A model generated the notes under the pieces. The model was not told where the DNA came from. It did no database searches and worked only from the letters and a program-made list of their open reading frames with translations. The position numbers were made by a program, and so were the translations under genes. A stretch of DNA of 64,000 nucleotides from Spirodela intermedia (taxonomy: Eukaryota; Streptophyta; Magnoliopsida; Alismatales; Araceae). Below are positions 1-10,499 of this stretch, piece after piece. The stretch is from NCBI GenBank assembly GCA_902729315.2, contig LR746270.1, forward strand, positions 5,210,221-5,274,220. The letters are read 5' to 3'. How positions within the stretch are numbered: the stretch's first letter is position 1; each line of letters begins with the position of its first letter.

Positions 1-267
1 TTCCATGCTTCGGCGTAGTAGTCTAAATATTTTATACTCAATATGGTGGACTTTGGCGAATGATGAAAAATGTGGTGGCCCCTTGCTTACGACAGCGAGA
101 GTTCACTTGGTGAGTTCTCAGCCGTAGTTCATTTAACCCTATAATCCCCCATGCCGGCTGCTTATGTTGGAAAATATCTAGCGTTCTGGTGTCGGAGACA
201 GATTAGCTGACGTGTGTAGAGGTGTCGACAGGGAGGGCCGGGCCGAACCCTGTGCCCTGGGTCCAGG

Positions 268-390
268 GAGAGAGAGAGAGAGAGAGAGAGAGGGGCTGGA
301 GGAAAGGAAGGGAATGAAGAGAGATGATACAAGGACGGGTCAGAGAGAGAGAGAGAGAAGATGATCATGTGGAGAGATGTGTGTGTGTGT

Positions 391-430
<40 letters not shown>
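268..430. repeat. Clustered dinucleotide microsatellites (GA)n, (GT)n, (CT)n
   Basis: Three simple-repeat tracts lie close together: (GA)n at about 268-292 and 342-359, and a compound (GT)n-(CT)n tract at about 379-430. The purine tracts and the pyrimidine tract are complementary and could fold back on each other. No gene could be recognised across them; reading frames here are low-complexity. Confidence 0.9.
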
Positions 431-432
<2 letters not shown>

Positions 433-605
433 AGAGAGAGGTGGACGGAGCCCTGATATAAAGAAAATTCAGGACGTCGGCTTTCGAAGAACTCACCGCA
501 TCCACAGCGTCTCTCTTTCGCTCGTCGCCAAACCCCCTCCAAGCCCTCCCACCAGCACCCTCTACCGCCGGCCGCGCAATGTAAAGGATTCCCAACCTGC
601 TCAAG

Positions 606-731
606 TGTTACGGTGGAAGAATAGAAGGAGACCAGCGGCAGCAAGGAAGAGTGAGAAGAGGGAAAGCACAATGAAAAAATGTCTCATATTTGAACCAGAG
701 GGTTGGCGACACGTGTATTTCTCCATTCATG
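606..731 (-). mobile_element. Possible Ty1/copia LTR end, minus orientation
   Basis: Read on the minus strand, this stretch resembles the one ending at about 9,690. Both share an ACACGTG word, a TTTTTCATTGT word, and a pyrimidine-rich run followed by CTTCCTTGCTGCC and GGTCTCCTTC. The second copy abuts a PBS-like TGGTGTTAGAGC. A copia RNase H remnant on the same strand begins about 50 bp away, so this may be the 3' LTR of that element. The boundaries are inferred and the LTR would be internally deleted. Confidence 0.35.
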
Positions 732-779
732 TTCCCTCACGTCTGGATAATCTCAAGACTTTCTTTAAAGATGAATTAT

Positions 780-2600
780 AAATATTTTTAATTGTCATCT
801 TGAACAATAGAAGAAATAAATGACTAACTAAAAGAGATCTGGTGAAGATATCCACCACATGAATTGAGAGAAAAATCTTTTTACTAACTTTTCTAAAACA
901 AAGTGACAATCAGTCTTCATATGCTTTGTACGTTTATGAAAGAATGAATTTAAAGCAATATGAATGACAACTTGATTCTCACAAAATAAATTACTGAAAA
1001 GGAAATCCTTGAAATAATTGTGTTACAACAGTAGTTTCTCCCCATATTCAATATTCAAATTTACCAAAGGACATGGATATTGTTGATTACTTCTTTGTCT
1101 TCCACAAGATGTGTGAGTCTACAAGAAAAATGTAAAATTCTATGACTGATTTGTGAGAATCAAAGAGAGCAGCCCAATTGGTATTGGAGAATGCCCTAAT
1201 GTACAAAGAGGATGATGTATGGAATAATAATCTATGACCAATAGTTGATTTGAAATAGCAAAGTAGATTATGTATTATTTGCAAGTGAGGATGCTGAGGC
1301 TAAGTCATAAACTGACTCAACTTATATACTGTAAATGTGATATGAGTAAGAATATCCCTTTTACTTTGACATTTCAAAAGTAGATTTATGTAAACCTCTT
1401 TGAATTATTGACATCTATTAAATAAGATATCAGTTATGATTGGGTATAAGTGTCAACATAAGTTTGATAGTTGTAGATTTAGCAATAGGAGAATATGTTT
1501 AGAGGGAGTCAACTCTTTTAGTAAGGCTTTATATTATTCAATATATCCCTCAGAACAATATTTTATTTTGTAAATCCATTAACATTCTATTACATATTTT
1601 CTTATTGATAAACAAAATTCTGTTTTCAAAACATATAACTCAGTTTTCATCACCTTGCATCATTTTGAAAATGTAACTACATGACAATAAATTTGAGGTT
1701 AATAATTTCAGGAAAGTCATAACTCATTATTTATGTGATGGAGAGAAATTAGTGAGATGGAACACTAGTTAGGAGATTTAATTGTCTAGTTTTATCATGT
1801 GACATGTGGTGCAAAGTACTACAATAGAATTCTTAGATATAAGATGATAGTTTGCAAAAGTGAGTAAATGTCTACATCAATAAGGAAAAGGGGTAGGGAT
1901 GCTTAAATCACAAGAGATGTTGATGACAAAATAGCTAAAATATTAAATTGTTACTTGGAAGAAATACTTGCTCTAATATAAGTAGGACTAATCTATAATT
2001 ATGTCTAGAAAACTATCTTCACCTATAAGTCAATGAAAATAAAATCTACGACTCTAAAACTTGAATAATTACTAGATTTTTTATTTAATAATTCTTAAGT
2101 TTTGTTTTTTGTGTGGTGGAGACAGAAGTCTCTTGATAAGAAATGTGACTATAAGTATATAATTCATTCAAAATTGTATTGATATTCATGATTAGAAAAA
2201 ATACAACTCTAAACAAATTCAATAAATATTAATATTAACATTTCACTACAAAATAGTTGGGGTTAATCAACGCATGAAAAATGATGCAAAATACTCTATT
2301 CACTAAAGAAATTAGTAAATTATAGTTAGTATTACTAGACTTGAATTTTTTGAACTTACAATCAAGTTGAGCGTGTGCCATATTAAAAAAAATGGGACAT
2401 GTTTTAGCATTTGACTTGTTGTTCATAAGAAAAGCTTATATGAATATAATAGAATCATCAATAATAATGAAAAAAAAAAACTCAAGTGATTAACTACATG
2501 ATGTGGCCCCCATGTACAACAACATACAAATCAAAATGATGTTTATAAATGTTATTGTGATAAACTAGAAGACATAGGTAATAAGAAATCATGGAGCCAT
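780..2600 (-). mobile_element. Degenerate Ty1/copia pol (RNase H and flanking RT), minus strand
   Basis: Minus-strand translation of 780-1,290 gives the Ty1/copia RNase H signature with stops and frameshifts. Visible pieces are a segment like LLCYFKSTIGHRLLF, then an AFSNTNWAALFDSHKSV-like block corresponding to the usual SDADWAG motif, then NQVVIHIALNSFFHKRTKHM, the usual [22 protein letters not shown] block. The segment further up (to about 2.6 kb) is probably older reverse-transcriptase sequence but is too decayed for firm homology. The element is inactive. Its 5' end may be the PBS-like site near 9,670, which would make everything between a nested insertion. Confidence 0.75.
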
Positions 2601-2762
2601 GTTTAAAATAAGTACAAGATAATTAACACTTTACTATTTCTAGTATATTTGAAGATAAATGTTATAATATGTTGTGTAAAGTGTGAATAAATATTTCATT
2701 TGCTAACCTTTTGGGAGAAACACAATAGGAGAATATGACACTATCAAATTCGTCCCCAACTA

Positions 2763-4690
2763 TTATACCAACTCGGTATCAGAGTTATGATGTTGAGGGT
2801 AAATGATGGAAAGTTCAAAGGCCTAGATAAGGATATCAGAGAATTGAAAGAAGGGCTAACTCTCTTGTCAAAGAGATTACTAATATAGTGACAAAGTATA
2901 TGAGGAAATTTAAATATTTATACAATGCAATCTAAGGGTTATTGAGTGAAGTGGTGGAAAGAACCTTTGTTAAAGGGTTGAATTCTGAAATTTGAACATA
3001 AGTTAAATTATTTAAGCCATAAGGCCTTAACAATAGCATAGATATGGTGCAGGCCATAGAGGAAAAGAATGTGGTCATCAATACAAAGCCAATATTGAGT
3101 GACATGAGGATAATGAAGAATCAACCTTATGAATGGTTTGACTTTAAAGATATACAAAAGGAGTTGAAGGAATCATCTTATAACACAAGCTCAGTAGTTG
3201 AAATGCTTGTGCTGCATCTTCAAGAGGGACATAAATAAACTAAGGTCCAAACAATATTAGATGGTGATTGGTATTGATAGAAGCAGAATTGTAAGAATGA
3301 TGGGTTAAAAACTTATATTTCTCATGTGATGAGTAATTCTAACTTGACCTGGTATGTAAAAAATAGTAGAAATTAATTTTAGTCTATGAAGAAGAAGTTG
3401 GTTTGAATGAGCAAAAGCAATTGCAAGTAAATAATGCAACTCAAGACACAAGGTGAGACAAGAAAACCTAACATTGAGATTTCCCTCAATTCTATTATTG
3501 GGTTGATAATGCTAGGGATGATGAAGCTAAAGGAAAAATTTATCAATAAAAAGTTGACAATATCATATCACCAAGAACTAGTAAATGAACTCAAGTTACT
3601 TCTAACCACAACTATGAACTATAACATCATATTAGGTGATGGTGTAATGGTTAGGGGTGCAACAGTTCTCAAATGCTGGTCTTAGAAAAGTAAGAATTAA
3701 TGGTGAAGGAAGGTTCTTTACCCTTGTAGCTTAAGAATACTTACATTATTTTAGAAATGTAGTGGTTCAAAATTTGGATAGAATGATGATAGATCAAAAA
3801 AATTTCATTATGAAATTTTTAGTGTGTGGTGCAGCAATGACCCTTAGAAAAGACTCACAATTATTAAGTTAGGAGTGTCACTTAAATCCATCCTCTATAA
3901 ATATTAGCCAAGACAATAAGTTATGGTAAAATTTTATTGGATCGTCATAGATATGGAACACAAATCAATGGATTGGACCTAATTATTGAGCAAAATTTTC
4001 AAGTATTTTTGCAACATGCATGAGACTACCACAACATCGCATTAGAACATAGTACATGTCTAGTTAACACATCCCTACCATTATTCACATTTCTAGAAAG
4101 ATGAGGTAAAAAAATTATTAAGAGAGATGCTTAAATTTTAAATAATACAACCCTATAATAATTCTTTTGCTAGCCTTGTCCTCTTGGTCAAGAAAAAGAT
4201 AGCAGTTAATATTTTTATTCACCATTTCCATACTAATTTTCAATTTCCATAGTTAAGGAACTCTTGGATTAGCTTCACTAAGCAACTATTTCTTCCAAGC
4301 TTGACTTAAGGTCTAGATGTCATTAGATCCACATGATCCACAAAGATGTTCACAAAACAACATGTAGGATGCATGATAAACACTATGAATTTTTGGTATC
4401 ATACTTTGTCCTTAAAAAGTTATGGCAATATTTTAGGCCTTGATGCATAGAGCTTTTTTACCCATTTTTGAGAAAATTCATCTTAGTATTTTTTGATGAT
4501 ATATTAATATATAACTAAAACTAATAAGCCCAGATCAACACTTATATTAAGTATTTGAGTTACTCAATAAGTAATCACAAATCAATGCCAAGAAGTGTGC
4601 TTTTGGTACCCCTTGAATCAGCTATCTTAGGCATTGAGTATTGAGTGGAGTGAACTAGATGACACCAAGATTGAGGTGATGAAGATCTAA
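2763..4690 (+). mobile_element. Degenerate Ty3/gypsy element, gag to RT, plus strand
   Basis: A PBS-like site for initiator tRNA-Met (CTCGGTATCAGAGTTATGA, about 2,768-2,786) is followed by gag-like sequence, including a VQAIEEKN block at 3,044 typical of gypsy gag C-termini. Reverse transcriptase follows at about 4,240-4,540. There the frame shows SKLDLRSRCH, HYEFLVSYF and FLRKFILVFFDDILIYN, matching the conserved gypsy SKLDLRSGYHQ, HYEFLVMPFG and VFFDDIL blocks, so the YVDD/FDDI catalytic motif is still readable. Many stops are present. RT connection sequence continues to about 4,690. I found no integrase or 3' LTR. Confidence 0.8.
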
Positions 4691-5010
4691 CCAACCTCCC
4701 CACTAATTAGCGAATGGGACACTCTTGAATTCAGCTCCAACAATTCTAGAGTTTTCTTTTGAAACCCTCTTCTCTTATATTTTCTTAGATGTTTCAGTGG
4801 AGTTTAATTCTAGTTTCTCTTGGTTCTTTTCCTTTGTTGATATCATTGTTTTGTCATTATTTTGGTCCTTTTTATGGGATCCTAACAACTTAATATCAAA
4901 GCCACGGCACCAGGGGTAAATGACAAAGAGTTTGAAAGCCTAGAGAAGGATCTCAAAGAATTAAAAAAATGCCTTAGTCTTGTTTAGAGAGATTACCAAC
5001 AATGGAGGCA
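4690..5010 (+). mobile_element. LTR end + PBS + gag start of a second gypsy-like element
   Basis: A pyrimidine-rich LTR-end-like stretch runs into TTAATATCAAAGCC (about 4,889-4,902), a variant of the tRNA-Met primer-binding site. The next about 100 bp (GGGGTAAATGACAAAGAG, then a KEFESLEKDLKELK-like frame) parallels 2,785-2,870, where the first gypsy remnant begins its gag. This is therefore a second, related element start that is truncated after a few dozen codons. Confidence 0.55.
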
Positions 5011-6680
5011 GATATAATGACTTTCATCCTTAGACGTTGTGGTTAAAAAGTTGACCCATGTAATTGTCTGGCTGTCATTATTCATAAGAAATTTTTGAAG
5101 TTATCATTAATGACATTGTCAACATCAAAAATGTATAGATCTTCCACTCTACTACCCTTGTCATTTATACAAATCTTTTTATTACCTTTGAATTAGAAAA
5201 TAAGTGAATTTCAAATTTAAAATTAAGTATCAACATACTCACATATATTAAATTAAATTTAAATTAAGTAGCAAAGAAGATGTCCTCTTACTTATTTGAT
5301 GTAAAGAAATAAGTACATTCTCATTTGAACATATATGTCTCAATGCTCCTAACTCAAAGACCTAATATTTCGTAGAAGAAATAGAAATTTTATTTGAAAT
5401 TGAGAGGCATCAGTTGTGTAAAGGGGTGAGGATGCTTCTTAATAATAATGTCATTAATTGAATGTATTGAGTTTCATTTAAATTTTCAACATCACTAATA
5501 GTTTGTTTGCCACTTAAAGTTGAATCAGAATTTGAAGAAACTTGACTAACAACTATGATACAAAATTTTGTCTTTAATCTACAACCTATAACATAAACAT
5601 GGACCCTATAATACTTGTCAATAGTATGATTTAGAAATTATATTGAGTACAATATAAATGTTCCTTTGTTTGTCTTTAATGCAATTGAAGATTACAAGAA
5701 ATATTGAAAGTTGATGTTTTAGTAGGAAAGGACACAACATTGGAATGGGATCTTAAATGTTAGTAGAATGGGATTGAAATTTAATAATTGAGTTTTAACC
5801 TAAGCAAAATAGTCATTTAATCTCGTAAAAAGGATATTACACATTCCATTTGAGAGTATATTATTAACTTATTTCACCTTCACAAAAATATTTTCCATAA
5901 GAACTTGACGAAAAAAAGGTACTTAACTTATCCCAAATAGTTTTCAATTTAGTGAAACATACATCAATTAAATCTTGATCTTGATAATGATTAATCAATA
6001 AGTACCATTATTTTTTGAAATTTATCTAAAAAATTTGATTATATCCTATGTGAAGAATCAAAAAAATAATACTTGCTAATATTTCTCAAGAAATTGTATT
6101 CAAAATCCAAGAGATTATCATATTTCTATTTTGAATCTGTGTTCAAAGAATAGACGGATCTACATCAATTAGTTTAGATATTGAACAATGAATCTAATTT
6201 TATTCTTCACATATAATGTAGTAATTATAGTACACTCCACAAAGCATGATTATTTGGAATTAAAAAAATAATTATCTAGATTTTTTGTTACAATACAAGG
6301 ATCAGACAGTCTAAATGGTGTAATAAATATGGATTTGATGGATCATCTATAACTTATTTACTTGAAGATGTCATGAAAACAGTTTGGAGATTGAAATGCC
6401 ATGAAATGATGGCTGAATTCTTAGAACACACTAAGATATGAGCACAAGCTAAACTTCCCTCTTTCAAAATTTACATACTACATCATGTTATAGTTGTAAA
6501 TGGAAACAATCTCAATTTATCTCTTACTAGCAGGTTAGTATACATATCAACTCCATTATAATTTCAATTTAACTTGAATCAAAGTCAATGTTTTGACCCC
6601 TTCTCCTATTTCTTCATGTTTTTGACTGTCGAGGTTAAGAGATGACCAAGTTGAGGAGGTTGGAGGTCTGAGTGCCTAGT
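5011..6680. other. AT-rich stretch without recognisable genes
   Basis: No open frame of useful length and no RNA gene was seen. Base composition and decay resemble the flanking retroelement debris. It may include the 5' LTR of the copia element whose PBS-like site lies at about 6,686, but I could not define a pair. Confidence 0.5.
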
Positions 6681-6683
6681 GAT

Positions 6684-9560
6684 ATGATATCAAAGCTAAG
6701 TTTGATCCATCCAAAATATCCACTAACTTCTTCTAGTTGTCATTTGTCTCCTCTTTTCCTTCAAACATCTTTCTAGTTTGAAGAACATAATACTTATTAC
6801 TTGTTGGCAGATTCTAGATGAAATATGTAAGAATCAGACACTTCTATTATTTGGAACATAAATGTTTGATACATGTCAAGACTTCCTTATCCCACAACTT
6901 ATGTGCCTGATTAGGGTTCAACAAATTGTTCTATCCTTGAGAAAAAAAATGTCTCAAACAACTTCGACCATAGAGCAATCTCAAGTTGTGAAAACATAAT
7001 TGAATTGTATCTATGAGAATTGACCAAATATATCATAAACAAATAATCTTGATGGTTGAAATTACTTCAGATGGTCTTAGTAGGTTGTTCTTAAAGGGTG
7101 AGGGTTGGCTAGTCATTTCCATAACCTTGGTCCAAAGGTTGGAGATATAGAGTTTGAAACTTGGGATCAAAGGAACTCATAAAATTATGGTATGGTTGTA
7201 TACCCTCATGAGATCTGTACAACATGCCTATAAAGGGTGAGGGTTGGCTAGTCATTTCTTGAGATCTGTACAACATGCCTATACAATATTTCTGAGAAAA
7301 CCTACATAACATGTATTCACGAGCAAGAGATGCTACACTACTCTATGAATTAAAGTTAAAAACAATGACTATGAGGCAAAGGGGAAAGTTAATAATACAA
7401 TCCACACATGTGATATAGTAAAAAATTTAATCAATAAAAAAATGTTGATATGAGATATACAACTAATGTTGCTTTACATAGAGAGGAAACAAAAAGAGAT
7501 GGAACATATGAGTATCTTGTAGGCTTGAATTCTTGGCAGGGAAAAATGACCCCCTTTTGATGAAGTCATTTCTCTTATTAGGGGAAAGGGAAGTCAAAGA
7601 AGTCTTATGTTGGACCCTTAGAATTTGGGCAATTCAACATTTTTAGCCAGAGGTGGAAAACATGCAAAGTTCAACAACAACAAAACTAAAGGTCCATCTT
7701 GAAGACAATAGAAAACTCTTAGCGACAATTTTAGAGAAACTTTGTGATGCAATTACAAAAAACTGAGACATACACTTAATACATGTTACAAGTTGCATGG
7801 GAAACCTCAATATCAAAAAGGGCAGCAAAAGGGTAGTGATCAAGGCCATATTATTGTCACACAACAAAGATAAATGAATACACCAAGCCAAAGACAAACA
7901 ACTATAAAAGAATCTCCACAAGTTCAAGAAACACAACCCTCATGCTCACTTACTTGGTCAATTAAGCCTCCAAGTTTTATTAGATTAAGTGTCTCAAATA
8001 ATTATAAACCTATGCTATGGATTGTTAATTCAGGCCCACTAAACATATGACCTATGTTTCACACTTGTTTACCACCTACTCTCCATAGCCAAATAGTAAA
8101 AAAATTACACAGTTGTTGGCACCTTATTTTTGATTGTTGAAATAAGAATTATTCATCTCTCACCTTTAATTATCCTCAAAATATATTTTATGTGCCTATA
8201 CTAACCAACAAATTTATTTCCATGAGTAAACTCACTAGAGACTAGGAAATGTCACAAGAGACTCACATGTGTTTTTTGACAAGCTATCTAATAAGATAAT
8301 TAGATTTGCTAGAGAATAGAGCATACTCTACTACCTTGCACTTCTCAACTAATCAAATGTAGTAGTAGACAAGACTCATCTATCCAAAAATTATGGTCAA
8401 TCAAATGTGAACAAAATTTGGGTCTAACATCATAGATTGGGACATCCATCTTTGTTTCACAACTTGAATGGAACTGAATTTAAATGTGAATTGTGTGAAT
8501 TTCGTAAAACATTGAAGAACTCATTTTATTGATAGTAGTGTTTGTACCTTTCTTTTGCATTCATAGCAATATATGGGGACTTGCTCCCATACCTAGCACT
8601 AATGGAGCGAGGTGATTTACTACTTTCATTGATGAATATAAATGGATGACATAGGTTTACCTAGAAATAAATTTGATGTGAGTATTGTCATATTAGAATT
8701 TTGTTCCTAGCTAAAAATCAATTTGATACTACTCAAAATAATGCTAGAAATTATTTCAATCAAGCAATAACTTCTTTTTATAGAAGGAAGAATTTTGCAT
8801 GAGTCATCATGTGTGTACACACCCCCCGAAAATGGGGTTGTTGAACATAAAAATACTCATCTAGTAGAGATAACAAGAGTACCTTTTATCCAAAATAAGG
8901 TGCCACAATTATTTTAGGGTGTTGAAGTTCTTATGACAACTCACCTCATAAATCTTAAAAGTCTAGTTGAAATGTTATCTTTTTTCTATCATCATGTCTC
9001 ATTTAAAACAAACCTCCCACCAAAAATATTTGGATTTATAACTTTTGTCTATATTTATGAACAATTAGAGACAAATAGACCCTATACCTCTAAAGTGTAT
9101 CTTTGTAGGATACTCTCAAATTCAAAAGGGTATCATTGCTTCCATCCCTCATTAAAAAACTTTTTTATTTCAAAAGAGATGTCACCTTCAATGAAAGTGA
9201 AGCCTTCTATAATGCACATAATGATTATGAGGATAATCAAATCATAGAGGATTAAGAAACCAATTTTTTAATTCCCACTTTAGTGTCTCTACTAGATTCT
9301 ACATTAATGCTTAGTGCCCAATCTATTCCTAAACTGACACTATATAAGGAACCCAAACAAAGAAAATTTGGTCAGATATGTTCAAGGAAGAAGGCAAAAT
9401 TTCTAGAATATGAGCATGCTCAAGAATCCTTCACAGAAGAGTCAAATGAGGTTTCACTTGATGTTGAAGACCTACATGTAGCCCTTAGAAGAGGTGTTAG
9501 AACTTGCACAAAGAAACCTTTATACCTTATTACGCTCTTCTTATCCTATGATCAATTGTC
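6684..9560 (+). mobile_element. Degenerate Ty1/copia element, gag to RT region, plus strand
   Basis: A PBS-like TGATATCAAAGCT (about 6,687-6,699) starts the internal region. Around 7,790-8,090 the plus frame shows a gag end with a LHGKPQYQKGQQKG block, as seen just after copia zinc knuckles, and then WIVNSGPLKHMT, the decayed protease motif (normally DSGATDHMT). The GAG-pre-integrase block LGHPSLFHNLNGTEF-CELCEF lies at about 8,430-8,510. Integrase follows at 8,820-9,240 with PPENGVVEHKNTHLVEIT, LPPKIFGFITFVYI and a SNSKGYHCFHPSLK block. After that comes the copia linker with RRGVRTCTKKPLY near 9,490-9,540. Stops and frameshifts occur throughout. Confidence 0.85.
7085..7290 (+). repeat. Local direct duplication inside copia gag region
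   Basis: AAAGGGTGAGGGTTGGCTAG followed by TCATTTC occurs at about 7,093 and again at about 7,214. The words GAGATCTGTACAACATGCC and TATA also occur twice, at about 7,208 and 7,259. This looks like slippage-type duplication within the decayed element. Confidence 0.8.
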
Positions 9561-9639
9561 ACCTTTCATCTCCAATGAAAATAGGGATCCAACTACTGAA
9601 AATGCATTGTCCTTGAGACCAAAGGACTGGCATGCTAGA

Positions 9640-9790
9640 GTTGGAGATGAAGGTGGAGTTGGCTCTAGTGCTCTAACACCATATTATGGTGACAAAACAA
9701 ATGAAGGAGACCAATGGCAGCAAGGAAGAGAGAGAAAAGGGAAAACAATGAAAAAGTATCATCTTCCAACCAGCACGTGTTCTATGTCAA
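9640..9790 (-). mobile_element. Copia-type LTR end and PBS, minus orientation
   Basis: On the minus strand an LTR-like pyrimidine-rich end is followed by ATGGTGTTAGAGC, a variant of the tRNA-Met primer-binding site TGGTATCAGAGC. The LTR part matches the 606-731 segment. This would be the 5' end of the minus-strand copia element whose RNase H lies at 780-1,290. The start of this LTR was not fixed; a TCAAG word after a CA dinucleotide at 10,490 would pair with TCAAG at 601-605 as a target duplication, but a chance match is quite possible. Confidence 0.4.
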
Positions 9791-10234
9791 AAGGGCCCTT
9801 CTTCATCAGCGATACACATGAAACCCACCAACAACCTCTGCTGCCATACTCTGAAGGCACAACAGGAATCTTGACCTCCCCCATGATCATCATACACTGA
9901 CAAAGGATTCCCAGCCTCCTCGAACTCCCTCCAAGACCATATCAGTCCCTTGTTTCCTCACTTAGCTCTCTTTTTGACTAAAACATAGGAGATAATTGAG
10001 GAGAGGGATCCTCTGTTGTAACCCACGGTTGACAGAGCACAACAATCATCTCCCCTCCACCCCATTGACAGTAGAGGATGTGTCGTGTAACACACATCGG
10101 TATGATGATTGGGTTGCAAGGGCAGTAGACGCTCTGCAATGCCTAGGAGCATGAGGTACAATGCCTGAGTAACTTCTTGCTGTACGGTACCCTCTTTGGC
10201 CTCTCTGAGTGCTCCAATTCCCACACGACCATTA

Positions 10235-10271
10235 AGAGAGAAAGAGCGAGAGAGAGAGAGAGAGAGAGAGA
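10235..10271. repeat. (GA)n microsatellite
   Basis: A nearly pure GA tract with one AAAGAGC interruption. Confidence 0.9.
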
Positions 10272-10499
10272 TCAGGCCCAACCCCCATAGAAAATAACGC
10301 CAGGCTGGGCTTATAATTCCAGCTTACTTGGACGATTAACAGGCCACTGTAGTGACAGGGGAAGCAGCTCTGTTACCATCCCGTAGGATTTACTGACCTT
10401 CAAATGCACCACAATCTTCTACACGGATAAGCATGGCCCATAATCCGATTCACCATTAGAGGAAACAATTGACAGAGATACACCATCCATCAAGAGGGC

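Noticed and set aside
9283-9900. 205-codon open frame as a host gene
   Set aside because: Its first half is the copia linker before RT (RRGVRTCTKKPLY) and the rest runs into the minus-strand LTR/PBS region.
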